Positions 26,692 to 36,950 of a stretch of DNA of 64,000 nucleotides are shown here, one piece after another. A program made the position numbers and the translations under genes. Under the pieces are notes generated by a model that was not told the DNA's origin, made no database searches, and saw nothing but the letters and a program-made list of their open reading frames with translations. The DNA is from Marivivens aquimaris. Lineage in GTDB: Bacteria > Pseudomonadota > Alphaproteobacteria > Rhodobacterales > Rhodobacteraceae. The DNA is taken from assembly GCF_015220045.1 (NCBI RefSeq), contig NZ_JADBGB010000001.1, positions 310,001 to 374,000 on the forward strand, written 5' to 3'. Every line of letters starts with the position of its first letter. Within the stretch, counting starts at the first letter, position 1.

Positions 26692-26711
26692 TTGATTGAC
26701 GAGTCAATTAA
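26692..26711. promoter_or_regulatory. BetI-like operator between choXWV and betICBA
   Basis: TTGATTGACGAGTCAATTAA: nine-base arms TTGATTGAC/GTCAATTAA with one mismatch. It matches the shape of BetI (TetR-family) operators known from enterobacterial bet genes and sits 30 nt from choX and 41 nt from betI, so one site could control both directions. Repression relieved by choline is the known mode. Confidence 0.75.
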
Positions 26712-26752
26712 CGACCAACATGTTACGAATGGCAAGTAAATTTAGGCGGAAA

Positions 26753-27334
26753 ATGCCCAAACTCGGAATGGAACCTATACGTCGTGCTGCTCTTGTCAAA
26801 GCGACTATCGATGAGATCGGTGCCGCAGGCAGCTTGGACGTGACCGTCAGTCAGATCGCGAAGCGGGCTGGCATGTCTTCCGCGCTTGCTCATCACTACT
26901 TCGGGGGCAAAGAGCAGATTTTTCTTGCTGCTATGCGACATACTCTAGCCGTTTACGCCGCGGAAGTTCGTGGTGCATTGGCTATGGCGTCTGATCCGTT
27001 CGAGAGGATCGAAGCCATCGTGAGGGCGGGATTCGGTTCTTCGAATTTCCGTCGTGAAGTCATCGCCGCGTGGCTCAACTTTTACGTTCTGGCCCAGCAG
27101 TCGACCGAGGCGCGCCGTCTGCTCAATGTCTACCAGAACCGCCTACATAGTAATCTTGTCTACAATCTTCGCCCTCTGATTGGGGGCAGAGCCGACTCGG
27201 TCGCTGAACGAATCGGGGGGCTCATCGACGGTCTCTATCTGCGCGAAGTGCTCGGAGATCGCACCGCAAACGGAAACGCCGCTGCTGCACATGTCTTGGC
27301 GGTAATTGAATTGGAAATCGGACAGGGACAATGA
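26753..27334 (+). CDS. betI: BetI-type choline-responsive repressor
   Basis: 193 aa, starting MPKLGMEPIRRAALVKATI as in BetI. TetR-type HTH at residues ~26-47 (TVSQIAKRAGMSSALAHHYF). Represses the choline uptake and betaine synthesis genes until choline is bound. ATG 26753 has GGCGG upstream; the frame is open to 26696 but that part crosses the operator. Overlaps the betC start by 4 nt. Confidence 0.94.
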   Translation: MPKLGMEPIRRAALVKATIDEIGAAGSLDVTVSQIAKRAGMSSALAHHYFGGKEQIFLAAMRHTLAVYAAEVRGALAMASDPFERIEAIVRAGFGSSNFRREVIAAWLNFYVLAQQSTEARRLLNVYQNRLHSNLVYNLRPLIGGRADSVAERIGGLIDGLYLREVLGDRTANGNAAAAHVLAVIELEIGQGQ

Positions 27335-28839
27335 CGAAGCCAAATATTCTCATCATCATGGTGGACCAGCTGACGGGTACTCTGTTTCAGGACGGTCCGG
27401 CCGACTGGCTGCACACACCGAACCTGAAAAAGCTGGCTGAGCGTTCGACGCGCTTCCAGAACGCGTACTGCGCGTCGCCGCTTTGTGCTCCGGCCCGTGC
27501 CGCCTACATGGCCGGCCAGCTGCCGTCGAGCACCAAGGTCTACGACAACGCCGCCGAGTTCGCCTCTTCGATCCCGACATACGCGCACCACCTGCGCCGC
27601 GCGGGCTACCAGACCTGCCTGTCGGGCAAGATGCACTTTGTCGGCGCCGACCAGCTTCACGGTTTCGAAGAGCGCCTGACCACCGACATCTACCCCGCCG
27701 ACTTCGGCTGGACCCCCGATTACCGCAAACCGGGTGAGCGTATCGACTGGTGGTATCACAACATGGGTTCGGTCACGGGCGCTGGCGTGGCAGAGATCAC
27801 CAACCAGATGGAGTACGACGACGAGGTTGCCTACAACGCCTGCCGCAAGCTCTACGATCTCGCGCGTGGACATGATGAGCGTCCGTGGTGCCTCACCGTG
27901 TCGTTCACCCACCCGCATGATCCCTATGTGGCCCGCAAGAAATACTGGGATCTCTACGAGGACTGCGAGCATCTGGAACCCGAGGTCGGCCCGATCCCCT
28001 ACGAGGAACAGGACCAGCACTCGCAGCGTCTGATGGACAGCACCGACTACAAGAACTTCGACCTGTCCGAAGAAAACACCCGCCGTTCGCGCCGCGCGTA
28101 CTTCGCGAACATCAGCTACATCGACGACAAGGTCGGCGAGCTACTCGACGTGCTCGAACGCACCCGCCAGGACGCAAGCATTGTGTTCCTCTCGGATCAC
28201 GGCGACATGCTGGGTGAGCACGGTCTGTGGTTCAAGATGTCCTTCTACGAAGGCTCCTCGCGCATTCCGCTGATGATCTGCGACAAGAGCATGGAGCCGG
28301 GCCTTGTGACCGATCCGGTTTCGGCCATCGACGTCACGCCGACGCTCTGCGATCTGGCGGGCATCGACATGGGCGAAGTAACCCCGTGGGTCGACGGCGA
28401 AAGCATTGCGCCGCTGGGTCGCGGCGAAAAACGTACCTCGCCAGTCAAGATGGAATACGCGGCAGAGGGCTCATACGCCCCGCTGATCTCGCTCGTGTCC
28501 GGTCGGTACAAGTTCAACCAGTGCCAGCTTGACCCCGATCAGCTCTTCGATCTGGAGAAAGATCCGCAAGAGCTGAACAACGTCGCCGGTGATCCCGCTT
28601 ATGCGACGGTTCTGGCCGATATGAAGGCCAAAGCCGCTGAGCGTTGGGACATGGCCCGCTTCGACAACGAAGTACGCCAGAGCCAAGCGCGTCGCTGGAT
28701 CGCCTACGAGGCGCTGACCAACGGTAAGTTCACCGCGTGGGACCACCAGCCGATGATGGATGCGACCAACCGCTACATGCGTAACCACATGGACCTCAAC
28801 GTCGTTGAAGAGAACCAGCGTTTCCCTCGCGGGGAATGA
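27331..28839 (+). CDS. betC: Choline-sulfatase
   Basis: 502 aa. Type I sulfatase that hydrolyses choline-O-sulfate to choline and sulfate. The CxPxR motif is intact: Cys52 in SPLCAPARAAYMAG is the residue converted to formylglycine. N-terminal metal ligands in IIMVDQLTG and later FLSDHGDMLGEHGLW. The C-terminal segment WDHQPMMDATNRYMRN is typical of BetC. Coupled to betI (ATGA overlap), so the operon handles both free choline and choline sulfate. Confidence 0.96.
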   Translation: MTKPNILIIMVDQLTGTLFQDGPADWLHTPNLKKLAERSTRFQNAYCASPLCAPARAAYMAGQLPSSTKVYDNAAEFASSIPTYAHHLRRAGYQTCLSGKMHFVGADQLHGFEERLTTDIYPADFGWTPDYRKPGERIDWWYHNMGSVTGAGVAEITNQMEYDDEVAYNACRKLYDLARGHDERPWCLTVSFTHPHDPYVARKKYWDLYEDCEHLEPEVGPIPYEEQDQHSQRLMDSTDYKNFDLSEENTRRSRRAYFANISYIDDKVGELLDVLERTRQDASIVFLSDHGDMLGEHGLWFKMSFYEGSSRIPLMICDKSMEPGLVTDPVSAIDVTPTLCDLAGIDMGEVTPWVDGESIAPLGRGEKRTSPVKMEYAAEGSYAPLISLVSGRYKFNQCQLDPDQLFDLEKDPQELNNVAGDPAYATVLADMKAKAAERWDMARFDNEVRQSQARRWIAYEALTNGKFTAWDHQPMMDATNRYMRNHMDLNVVEENQRFPRGE

Positions 28840-28881
28840 GCCTAGTTCCTTCGCCTGAAATTCCTCCCGACGGAGACACCT

Positions 28882-30342
28882 ATGCCTTATGATACCCAAC
28901 CCGTAGCCAGCCACTTTATCGACGGCGAGTATGTCGAAGATACCGCTGGTGAACTCATCGAAGTGATCTACCCCGCCACCGGCGAGGTGATCGCCAAGGT
29001 TCACGCCGCAACCCCCGCCATCGTCGACAAGGCGCTGGCATCGGCAGAGCGCGCCCAGAAAGAATGGGCCGCGATGTCCGGCACCGAACGTGGCCGCGTG
29101 CTGCGCCGTGCTGCCGACATCATGCGTGAACGCAACCACGACCTGTCGGTCCTCGAAACCTACGACACCGGCAAGCCGATGTCCGAAACCACCATCGCCG
29201 ATGCGACCTCGGGCGCGGATGCTCTCGAATACTTCGGCGGTCTGGCCGCTTCGCTGACGGGCGAGCACATCCCGCTCGCTGGCGGCGATTTCGTCTACAC
29301 CCGCCGCGAGGCGCTGGGCGTTTGCGTCGGTATCGGCGCATGGAACTATCCGACCCAGATCGCGTGCTGGAAGGGTGCACCGGCGCTGGCTTGCGGCAAC
29401 ACGATGGTCTTCAAACCGTCCGAAGTGACCCCGCTCTGCGCGCTGAAGGTCGCCGAAATCCTCGTCGAGGCAGGCGCACCGAAGGGCGTTTACAACGTCG
29501 TTCAGGGCATGGGCGCTGTCGGCGCATCGCTCGTCACCGATCCGCGCGTGGCCAAGGTCTCGCTCACCGGCTCGGTCCCGACCGGCAAGAAGGTCTACGC
29601 TGCCGCTGCCGCAGAGATGAAGCACGTCACGATGGAACTCGGCGGTAAATCCCCGCTGATCGTCTTTGATGACGCCGACATCGAGAGCGCGATCTCGGGC
29701 GCGATCAACGGCAACTTCTACTCGACCGGTCAGGTCTGCTCCAACGGCACCCGCGTGTTCGTTCAGAAGGGCATCAAGGAGAACTTCATTGCCCGTCTCG
29801 CCGAGCGTATGGGCGACGCCGTCATTGGCGATCCGATGGAGATGGAAACCACCATCGGTCCGATGTCCTCCGAACGTCAGCTGAACATTGTCGAAGGCTA
29901 CATCGCTAAGGGCAAGGAAGAGGGCGCGCGTCTGGTCAAAGGCGGTAACCGCATCGAAAAGGACGGCTACTGGATCGAACCGACCCTGTTTGCGGATGTC
30001 ACCGATGACATGACCATCGCCCGCGAAGAAATCTTTGGCCCCGTTCTGTCGGTCCTCGATTTCGACACCGAGGAAGAGGTCATGGAACGCGCCAACGCCA
30101 CCGATTTCGGTCTGGCCGCTGGTGTGTTCACTCAGGACCTCACCCGCGCGCACCGCGTGGTTGCCGGTTTCGAGGCGGGCACTTGCTACATCAACACCTA
30201 CAACCTTGCTCCGGTCGAAGCTCCCTTCGGCGGCGTGAAGGCGTCTGGCGTTGGCCGCGAGAACTCCAAAGAGGCGATCAACCACTATTCCGAAGTGAAG
30301 ACCGTCTACGTCTCGATGAACCCCTGCGAAGCGCCGTTCTAA
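28882..30342 (+). CDS. betB: Betaine-aldehyde dehydrogenase
   Basis: 486 aa. NAD(P)-dependent aldehyde dehydrogenase making glycine betaine from betaine aldehyde. Catalytic residues: Asn155 (GAWNYP), Glu252 (MELGGKSP) and Cys286 ([12 protein letters not shown]). The cysteine-serine-asparagine pattern after GQVC is typical of BetB. Follows betC by 42 nt in the same operon; ribosome site GGAGACACCT. Confidence 0.96.
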   Translation: MPYDTQPVASHFIDGEYVEDTAGELIEVIYPATGEVIAKVHAATPAIVDKALASAERAQKEWAAMSGTERGRVLRRAADIMRERNHDLSVLETYDTGKPMSETTIADATSGADALEYFGGLAASLTGEHIPLAGGDFVYTRREALGVCVGIGAWNYPTQIACWKGAPALACGNTMVFKPSEVTPLCALKVAEILVEAGAPKGVYNVVQGMGAVGASLVTDPRVAKVSLTGSVPTGKKVYAAAAAEMKHVTMELGGKSPLIVFDDADIESAISGAINGNFYSTGQVCSNGTRVFVQKGIKENFIARLAERMGDAVIGDPMEMETTIGPMSSERQLNIVEGYIAKGKEEGARLVKGGNRIEKDGYWIEPTLFADVTDDMTIAREEIFGPVLSVLDFDTEEEVMERANATDFGLAAGVFTQDLTRAHRVVAGFEAGTCYINTYNLAPVEAPFGGVKASGVGRENSKEAINHYSEVKTVYVSMNPCEAPF

Positions 30343-30422
30343 GGCGCTCCGTTCACCGTTGAAATTGCATACGGCGCGGGGTCTGCCTGCGCCGCTCAAA
30401 CCACTCATTTCCGGAGGTCTGC

Positions 30423-32081
30423 ATGCAGGCTGAATATGTCATCGTCGGTGCCGGTAGCGCGGGTTGCGCCATGGCTTACCGCCTGTCGGAAGCAGGCAAG
30501 TCGGTCATCCTGATCGAATACGGCGGCACGGATGCCGGTCCGTTCATCCAGATGCCTGCCGCGCTTTCGTACCCCATGAACATGAAAATGTACGACTGGG
30601 GCTTCAATTCCGAACCCGAACCGCACCTTGGTGGCCGTGTCATGGCGACCCCGCGCGGCAAGGTCATCGGCGGCTCCTCGTCGATCAACGGCATGATCTA
30701 CGTGCGCGGCCACGCCAAAGACTTCGACCATTGGGCCGAAAGCGGCGCGCATGGTTGGCGCTACGCCGACGTGCTGCCCTACTACAAGCGCATGGAGCAC
30801 TGGCACTCCGGCGGTCATGGCGGTGATCCCGAATGGCGCGGTAAGGACGGCCCGCTGCACATCACACGCGGTCCCCGCAACAACCCGCTGACCCGCGCCT
30901 TCGTCGAAGCTGGCCGCGAGGCTGGCTACCCCGTCACGGGCGACTATAACGGTGAGCAGCAGGAAGGCTTCGGCCCGTTTGACGCCACCATCTACCGTGG
31001 TCGTCGCTGGTCGGCTGCCAACGCCTACCTCAAGCCCGCGATGCAGACCGGCCGCGTGAATGTCGTGCGTGCCATGGCCGAGAAAATCGTCATCAAGGAC
31101 GGCCGCGCTACCGGTGTTCAGGTCGAACGCGACGGCAAGTCCGAAGTCATCGACGCCACCAAAGAGGTCATCATCGCGGCCTCCTCGATCAACTCGCCCA
31201 AGATCCTCATGCTGTCCGGCATCGGTCCGGCCAAGCATCTGGCCGAGCACGGCATCGACGTCGTTGCCGACCGTCCGGGTGTGGGTCAGAACCTGCAAGA
31301 CCACCTTGAAATGTACATCCAGATGGCGGCCACCCAGCCGGTGAGCCTCTATAAATACTGGAACATCTTCATGAAGGGTCTGATCGGTGCGCAGTGGCTG
31401 TTCACCAAGACCGGTATCGGCGCGTCGAACCAGTTCGAAAGCGCGGCCTTCATCCGCTCGAAGGCCGGTGTCGAATATCCCGACATCCAGTACCACTTCC
31501 TGCCGATCGCTGTGCGTTACGACGGTGCGACTGCTGCCGAAGGTCACGGCTTCCAAGCCCACGTCGGCCCGATGCGTTCGCCGTCGCGCGGGGAGATCAC
31601 TCTGCGTTCGGGCGATCCGAAGGACGCGCCGAAGATCCTCTTTAACTACATGTCCCATGAAAAGGACTGGGAGGATTTCCGCACCTGCATTCGCCTCACC
31701 CGCGAAATCTTCAAGCAGCCTGCCTTCGCGCCCTACGCGGGCAAGGAAATCCAGCCGGGTGCCGATTGTCAGACCGACGACGAACTGGACGATTTCACCC
31801 GCCAGCACGTCGAGTCCGCGTATCACCCCTGCGGTACCTGCAAGATGGGCGACAAGAACGACCCGATGGCCGTTGTCGATCCGGAATGCCGCGTAATCGG
31901 TGTGGACGGTCTGCGTGTGGCCGACAGCTCTATCTTCCCGCGCATCACCAACGGCAACCTCAATGCGCCGTCGATCATGACGGGCGAGAAGGCATCGGAC
32001 CACATCCTTGGCCGCTCGCCGCTTCCGGCAGAGAATGCCGAGCCGTGGATGAACCCGAACTGGGAGACCTCGCAGCGATAA
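30423..32081 (+). CDS. betA: Choline dehydrogenase
   Basis: 552 aa GMC flavoprotein. FAD-binding [16 protein letters not shown] at the N-terminus, GMC signatures around [18 protein letters not shown] and [17 protein letters not shown], and the C-terminal catalytic His in [12 protein letters not shown] with Asn in [11 protein letters not shown]. Oxidises choline to betaine aldehyde at the inner membrane, passing electrons to quinone. Last gene of betICBA; an intrinsic terminator follows. Confidence 0.97.
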   Translation: MQAEYVIVGAGSAGCAMAYRLSEAGKSVILIEYGGTDAGPFIQMPAALSYPMNMKMYDWGFNSEPEPHLGGRVMATPRGKVIGGSSSINGMIYVRGHAKDFDHWAESGAHGWRYADVLPYYKRMEHWHSGGHGGDPEWRGKDGPLHITRGPRNNPLTRAFVEAGREAGYPVTGDYNGEQQEGFGPFDATIYRGRRWSAANAYLKPAMQTGRVNVVRAMAEKIVIKDGRATGVQVERDGKSEVIDATKEVIIAASSINSPKILMLSGIGPAKHLAEHGIDVVADRPGVGQNLQDHLEMYIQMAATQPVSLYKYWNIFMKGLIGAQWLFTKTGIGASNQFESAAFIRSKAGVEYPDIQYHFLPIAVRYDGATAAEGHGFQAHVGPMRSPSRGEITLRSGDPKDAPKILFNYMSHEKDWEDFRTCIRLTREIFKQPAFAPYAGKEIQPGADCQTDDELDDFTRQHVESAYHPCGTCKMGDKNDPMAVVDPECRVIGVDGLRVADSSIFPRITNGNLNAPSIMTGEKASDHILGRSPLPAENAEPWMNPNWETSQR

Positions 32082-32090
32082 ATCACAGGG

Positions 32091-32115
32091 AACGGCGCCT
32101 TCGGGCGCCGTTTCT
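32091..32115 (+). terminator. Intrinsic terminator of the bet operon
   Basis: AACGGCGCC-TTCG-GGCGCCGTT then TCTG; strong stem, short T-run, 9 nt after betA. Confidence 0.75.
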
Positions 32116-32188
32116 GACTCAGGTCAATGTAGGCAGGGCGCAGCGGTCCTAATCTTTCCTTGAAACCCATTCAGGAAAGGTCGCGACG

Positions 32189-32437
32189 ATGTCCAACACA
32201 CCTCACGAACTCTACGAAGAATTTCCGGGCGAGGCCGAAAACATCTCTGCCCGTCGGCTCAAGGACGCCCATTTCGCGAAGTTGACCGACCGCTATCACG
32301 AGATCAATCGCGCCATCCACCGCGCCGAAACCAACATCGCGCCACTGGACGACATGGACGCCATCGAGCTGCGCAAAGAACGGATGCGGCTGAAGGACGA
32401 GATCGCCAAGGCGCTCGGCACCTCCGAGCCAGCATGA
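32189..32437 (+). CDS. DUF465/YdcH-family small protein
   Basis: 82 aa, all helical, charged, with LKDAHFAKLTDRYHEINRAI and ELRKERMRLKDEIAKAL, the DUF465 pattern. Probably a coiled-coil dimer in the cytoplasm; function unknown. Stands alone with its own downstream terminator. Confidence 0.85.
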   Translation: MSNTPHELYEEFPGEAENISARRLKDAHFAKLTDRYHEINRAIHRAETNIAPLDDMDAIELRKERMRLKDEIAKALGTSEPA

Positions 32438-32438
32438 G

Positions 32439-32464
32439 GAAGCGGCCTTCGGGCCGCTTTTTTA
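32439..32464. terminator. Intrinsic terminator overlapping the pccR stop codon
   Basis: AAGCGGCC-TTCG-GGCCGCTT followed by TTTTA on the plus strand. The last bases are the stop codon of the convergent regulator gene, so the hairpin can serve both directions. Confidence 0.85.
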
Positions 32465-33859
32465 TTCCACGCGGTAGGGCAGGATGCCCCGCTGGTTCGG
32501 GTCCACCGTCAGGCGACGTTCGAGCGGCGGGACGGAACGCTGGTGGCAATCCTTGCGCTCGCAAATCCGACAGGAAATCCCGATGGGCTCGAACGCTGCT
32601 GCGGTGTCGATGTCCATGTGGTCCGCGTAAACCAGCGCGCGGGCGTGTTTGACCTCGCAGCCTAGGCAGATGGCGAAACGGCGGGTCGGGGCATGGAACG
32701 CGCCGCCCGATTTCGTGACGTCGCGCGCAAGGCAGAAGTAGCGCACACCGTCCGGTGTTTCAGCCAGCTGGCGGTGCCAACGGTTCGGGCTTTCGAACGC
32801 ACGGTGCACATTCCACAGCGGACACGCGCCGCCGTAGCGGGCGAATTGCAGCGTCGTGGCAGAATGGCGTTTGGTGATCGTGCCCGCCGGATCGACGCGG
32901 ACAAAGAAGAACGGAATCCCCTTCGACCCCGGACGCTGGAGCGTCGATAGACGGTGCGCGACCTGTTCGACCGAGGTGCCGAAGCGGTCAGCTAGCCGCT
33001 CTAGATCATGGCGTGTCTCTTGCGCGGCCTCAAGGAACCGCGCGTAGGGCATCAACGCGGCACCGGCGAAGTAGTTGGCGAGGCCGAGCTTCGCGATCGC
33101 GCGGGCTTCGGCGGACTGGAAACGCCCCAGATCGAGCGTTGCCTCAAGCAGCTGATCCCGAGTCAAAAGAGCCACTTGCAGCATCAACTGAAAGCTTTGC
33201 GTTGCCTCGGTCGCGCGGCGGGAGATCACCAGCGACTTGCTGGCGGCATCATAGAAACGGATAGTTTCGGTGTCTTCGAATTTGACCGTGATCCGACGCC
33301 CTTCAAGCGTCTTGATCGCGGACTCCCGCATGGTCAAACCGCCTGACTGCACTGCGAAATGCTCCGCCGCGCGGTCCACTGCGTCGATGTAGTTGTCGCA
33401 ATAGTGGAAGAAGTCGCGCACCTCTTCCCACGGTGACGGCTGAAGCCGCGCATCCTCGCGGCCTAGAGCTTCGTCCAGCGACGCGAGGCGTTCGTGTGTC
33501 TGGCGATAAGCAGCGTGCAAATCCAGCAACGCGCGGGCAAGCGTCGGGGCATTCGACGCGGCAAGACGCAAATCGGCAAGGGCAGGGGCCGTGCCGGTGA
33601 AGACGGGATCGGCCAGCGCCTCTCGCATGTCGGAGATCAGGCGCGCTTCGTCGCCCGATTGTAGTTCGGTCACGTCAAACCCGAATTCCTGCGCCAAAGA
33701 CAGAACCACCGCCGTCGAGATCGGGCGATTGTTGTTCTCCATCTGGTTCAGATAGGGCAGAGACACGCTGAGCTTTTCGGCGAATGCCTTCTGGGTCAGC
33801 CCCAGCCGCCCGCGCAGTTCGCGTAGTTTGACACCGGCATAGAGCTTTTGCGTCGCCAT
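32462..33859 (-). CDS. pccR: ScfR-type (PccR-like) short-chain acyl-CoA regulator
   Basis: 465 aa. XRE HTH at residues ~10-64 (ELRGRLGLTQKAFAEKL, SLPYLNQMENNNRPIS), a degenerate ImmA/IrrE-like middle (~150-290) and a C-terminal DUF2083-type part with a conserved cysteine cluster (AICLGCEVKHA, ISCRICERKDC). This is the architecture of RamB/PccR regulators of acetyl- and propionyl-CoA metabolism; in Rhodobacter sphaeroides PccR controls pccB. Start at 33859 has GAGGGA 5 nt upstream. TTTGCAAA sites lie between its start and the upstream transporter gene. pccB is 1.5 kb away, supporting the PccR assignment. Confidence 0.85.
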   Translation of the reverse strand: MATQKLYAGVKLRELRGRLGLTQKAFAEKLSVSLPYLNQMENNNRPISTAVVLSLAQEFGFDVTELQSGDEARLISDMREALADPVFTGTAPALADLRLAASNAPTLARALLDLHAAYRQTHERLASLDEALGREDARLQPSPWEEVRDFFHYCDNYIDAVDRAAEHFAVQSGGLTMRESAIKTLEGRRITVKFEDTETIRFYDAASKSLVISRRATEATQSFQLMLQVALLTRDQLLEATLDLGRFQSAEARAIAKLGLANYFAGAALMPYARFLEAAQETRHDLERLADRFGTSVEQVAHRLSTLQRPGSKGIPFFFVRVDPAGTITKRHSATTLQFARYGGACPLWNVHRAFESPNRWHRQLAETPDGVRYFCLARDVTKSGGAFHAPTRRFAICLGCEVKHARALVYADHMDIDTAAAFEPIGISCRICERKDCHQRSVPPLERRLTVDPNQRGILPYRVE

Positions 33860-33873
33860 CTTGTCCCTCATCC

Positions 33874-33906
33874 CTTTTGCAAAGTGACTTTACGTCTTTG
33901 CAAAAG
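33874..33906. promoter_or_regulatory. Paired TTTGCAAA sites upstream of pccR
   Basis: TTTGCAAA at 33876-33883 and again at 33897-33904. Together they form an 11-bp inverted repeat, CTTTTGCAAAG and CTTTGCAAAAG, with 11 nt between the arms (centres 21 bp apart, two helical turns). TTTGCAAA is the reported PccR recognition core in R. sphaeroides, so this is probably an autoregulatory site. Confidence 0.7.
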
Positions 33907-33920
33907 GGCGGTGCAAGGGG

Positions 33921-35147
33921 TCAGATCGCGGCAGAAAGTCCCTGTTGGCGCTCGCGCCAGATCACCAACAGGATCGACACCAGCGATGCCGCTGCGCTTG
34001 CCGCCATGATCGACGCGAGGGTGAAGGCCGCGTTGTCGCCGCTCAGCATCGAGCTGGCGAGGGCAGACATCATCGCGCCGCTGCCCATCATGATCGCCGT
34101 GGCGAGGCCGGATGCGGTGCCTGCGATTTCGGGCTTGATCGACAGCGAGCCGGTTGTGGCGTTTGGCATCGTGAGGCCATTGCCGAGGCCCATGATCGAG
34201 ATCATGCCGAAAAACACGAACGGCGTATCGTGGCCGTGCGACACCAGCGCGGCAGAGATCAGCAGCGAGACAACGGACAGGATGCAGCCCGCCAATGACA
34301 GCGCGTTAATCCCGTATTTCACCGCGTAGCGCCCCGACAGATAGTTGCCGAAGAAGTAACCGAGTGCAGGCATCCCGAGCGCGAGGCCTGCGTCTCTGGG
34401 TGACAGGCTGTAGACGTTCTCGGCCACGTAGGACGCGCCGCCGAGGAGGGCGTAGAACGCGCCGGCGCAGAACGACGTGCAGGCAACGTAGCCCCAGAAC
34501 CGGACGGATTTCAGCAGCAGCGGGTACTGCGCGAACTGCTGGCCGATCGTCATGCCTTGCGAGCGGCTGGTCTCGCCCAGATCGCGGTAGGTCAGTGCAA
34601 GGATCGCGCCTGCCGAGATGGCGAGGAACACGAAGCTTGCGCGCCAGTCGAATAACTCGTCGAGGCCGCCGCCGATCACGGGGCCGATCATCGGCACGAT
34701 CGACATGCCCATGGTGACGTAGCCGATGCGTGATGCGGCTTGGTCGGTCGGGTAAACGTCACGCACCACTGCGCGGGACAGTGCCATGCAAGACGCGACG
34801 CTGGCTTGGATGATGCGGCAGATCAGAAAGACCCAGATGTTCGGCGCAAAGATCGCACCAATGGTCCCCAGCACGAACAGCGCGAGCGATCCCAGCACCA
34901 CGGGGCGGCGTCCGATGCGATCCGATAGCGGGCCCACGATCAGCTGCAAAATCGCCGTGCAGAGGAAATAGCCCGACACCGCGATCTGCATCACGCTATA
35001 AGTGGTGTCGAAATACGCAGTCATCCCGCTCAGCGAAGGCAAGAAGATCGACATGTTCAGCGCGGACACGCCTGCAAGCAGAACGAGCGTGATTGTTGCG
35101 GGCGGTGTGGTACGGTCCAGAAAGCGGACCTCGGGAATCTTGGTCAT
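33921..35147 (-). CDS. Bcr/CflA-family MFS transporter
   Basis: 408 aa, twelve hydrophobic segments. The loop 2-3 motif GPLSDRIGRRPVVLGSL and PSLSGMTAYF early on place it in the drug/H+ antiporter-1 Bcr/CflA group. The family exports various small molecules; substrate unknown here. It lies between pccR and pccB with TTTGCAAA-type sites on both sides, so control by the propionyl-CoA regulator, and perhaps export of a related acid, is an inference from position only. Confidence 0.85.
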   Translation of the reverse strand: MTKIPEVRFLDRTTPPATITLVLLAGVSALNMSIFLPSLSGMTAYFDTTYSVMQIAVSGYFLCTAILQLIVGPLSDRIGRRPVVLGSLALFVLGTIGAIFAPNIWVFLICRIIQASVASCMALSRAVVRDVYPTDQAASRIGYVTMGMSIVPMIGPVIGGGLDELFDWRASFVFLAISAGAILALTYRDLGETSRSQGMTIGQQFAQYPLLLKSVRFWGYVACTSFCAGAFYALLGGASYVAENVYSLSPRDAGLALGMPALGYFFGNYLSGRYAVKYGINALSLAGCILSVVSLLISAALVSHGHDTPFVFFGMISIMGLGNGLTMPNATTGSLSIKPEIAGTASGLATAIMMGSGAMMSALASSMLSGDNAAFTLASIMAASAAASLVSILLVIWRERQQGLSAAI

Positions 35148-35221
35148 AGCGTTCGCGTAGCTGATAACCCGTCGGCGCGTCTATCTGCATTCCGGCGGGA
35201 TGATATGTGCGCGGCGCATTT

Positions 35222-35270
35222 ATTTGCAGTGTTGCAGTTGCAAATTCTCGCTAAGGCAACAGTTTGCAAA
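35222..35270. promoter_or_regulatory. TTTGCAAA-type sites upstream of pccB
   Basis: Full site TTTGCAAA at 35263-35270, a 7/8 match GTTGCAAA at 35237-35244 and an ATTTGCA half at 35222-35228, all in the 195-nt gap between the divergent transporter and pccB. TTTGC occurs again at 35271-35275. Consistent with PccR binding. Confidence 0.65.
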
Positions 35271-35342
35271 TTTGCCCTATTTTGCTAGCCGCGCAACTTT
35301 ATTGCGCTTATGGTCCCGTCAATGTCCTGCGGAGGAAGCCCC

Positions 35343-36875
35343 ATGAAAGATATCCTGCAAGAACTCGAACAGCGCCGCGAAGTCGCGCGTCTGGGTGGCG
35401 GTGAGAAGCGGATCGAAGCCCAGCACGCCAAAGGCAAGCTGACGGCCCGCGAGCGGATCGACCTTCTGCTGGACGAAGGCAGCTTTGAAGAGTTCGACAT
35501 GTTTGTCGCCCACCGCTGCACCGATTTCGGGATGGAGCAATCGCGTCCCGCAGGCGACGGCGTCGTCACCGGCTGGGGCACGATCAATGGCCGTCAGGTC
35601 TATGTGTTCTCTCAGGACTTCACCGTCTTCGGCGGCTCGCTGTCCGAAACCCACGCCCAGAAGATCTGCAAGATCATGGACATGGCGATGCAGAACGGCG
35701 CGCCTGTCATCGGTCTGAACGACTCGGGCGGTGCGCGTATTCAGGAAGGCGTCGCCTCGCTCGCCGGTTACGCCGAGGTATTCCAGCGCAACATCATGGC
35801 CTCGGGCGTTGTCCCGCAGATCTCCGTCATCATGGGGCCGTGCGCCGGTGGCGCTGTGTATTCGCCCGCGATGACCGACTTTATCTTTATGGTCAAAGAC
35901 AGCTCCTACATGTTCGTCACCGGCCCCGATGTGGTGAAGACCGTGACCAACGAACAGGTGACCGCCGAGGAGCTTGGTGGTGCATCGACTCACACCAAGA
36001 AATCGTCGGTCGCCGATGGCGCGTTCGAAAATGACGTTGAGGCGCTGGCCGAAGTACGCCGCCTCGTTGACTTCCTGCCGCTGAACAACCGTCAGAAGCC
36101 GCCGGTCCGTCCGTTCTTTGACGATCCGGCACGCGTGGACGCCAGCCTCGACACGCTGATCCCCGACAACGCGAACACGCCTTATGACATGAAGGAACTC
36201 ATTCATAAGATCGGGGACGAGGGCGACTTCTACGAAATTCAGGAAGACTACGCCAAGAACATCATCACCGGCTTCATCCGCATGGAAGGCTCGACCGTCG
36301 GTGTCGTCGCGAACCAGCCGATGGTTCTGGCAGGCTGCCTCGATATCGACTCGTCGCGTAAAGCGGCCCGCTTCGTGCGCTTCTGCGATGCCTTCGAAAT
36401 TCCGATCCTGACGCTGGTCGACGTTCCGGGCTTCCTGCCGGGCACCAGCCAGGAATATGGCGGCGTTATCAAGCACGGCGCAAAGCTGCTCTACGCATAC
36501 GGCGAAGCGACCGTCCCCAAGGTCACCGTCATCACCCGCAAAGCCTATGGCGGCGCATATGACGTGATGGCCTCCAAACACCTGCGCGGTGACTTCAACT
36601 ACGCTTGGCCGACCGCAGAGATCGCGGTGATGGGTGCCAAGGGCGCGACCGAAATCCTCTACCGTTCGGAATTGGGCGACAAAGACAAGATCGCTGCTCG
36701 CACGAAGGATTACGAGGACCGCTTCGCCAATCCGTTCGTTGCGGCAGAGAAGGGGTTTATCGATGAGGTCATCATGCCCCACTCGACCCGCCGCCGCGTC
36801 TGCCGTGCGTTTGCCAGCCTGCGCAACAAGCAGCTGACCAACCCGTGGAAGAAGCACGACAACATTCCGCTCTGA
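35343..36875 (+). CDS. pccB: Propionyl-CoA carboxylase beta subunit
   Basis: 510 aa. Carboxyltransferase subunit that moves CO2 from biotin to propionyl-CoA, giving methylmalonyl-CoA. Crotonase-like halves with [15 protein letters not shown] and [16 protein letters not shown] (acyl-CoA/biotin oxyanion holes) and [17 protein letters not shown] 35343 follows GCGGAGGAAG. Located 1.5 kb upstream of pccA, with three small genes and a short open frame between. Confidence 0.96.
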   Translation: MKDILQELEQRREVARLGGGEKRIEAQHAKGKLTARERIDLLLDEGSFEEFDMFVAHRCTDFGMEQSRPAGDGVVTGWGTINGRQVYVFSQDFTVFGGSLSETHAQKICKIMDMAMQNGAPVIGLNDSGGARIQEGVASLAGYAEVFQRNIMASGVVPQISVIMGPCAGGAVYSPAMTDFIFMVKDSSYMFVTGPDVVKTVTNEQVTAEELGGASTHTKKSSVADGAFENDVEALAEVRRLVDFLPLNNRQKPPVRPFFDDPARVDASLDTLIPDNANTPYDMKELIHKIGDEGDFYEIQEDYAKNIITGFIRMEGSTVGVVANQPMVLAGCLDIDSSRKAARFVRFCDAFEIPILTLVDVPGFLPGTSQEYGGVIKHGAKLLYAYGEATVPKVTVITRKAYGGAYDVMASKHLRGDFNYAWPTAEIAVMGAKGATEILYRSELGDKDKIAARTKDYEDRFANPFVAAEKGFIDEVIMPHSTRRRVCRAFASLRNKQLTNPWKKHDNIPL

Positions 36876-36904
36876 CGCGCTGGAGGAGCCAGTCAGAGCA
36901 GCAG

Positions 36905-36930
36905 GCGGGGAGCGCTTCGAGCCTCCCCGC
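36905..36930 (+). other. GC-rich hairpin after pccB
   Basis: GCGGGGAG ... CTCCCCGC, 8-bp arms and a 10-nt loop, 30 nt after the pccB stop and 21 nt before the next start. No T-run; may act in RNA processing or protect the pccB message end. Confidence 0.4.
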
Positions 36931-36950
36931 ACAAATTCAGGGAGAAGACA

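Noticed and set aside
28471..32003. Two long minus-strand frames opposite betC/betB and betA
   Set aside because: Shadows of the bet genes; no motif or start signal.
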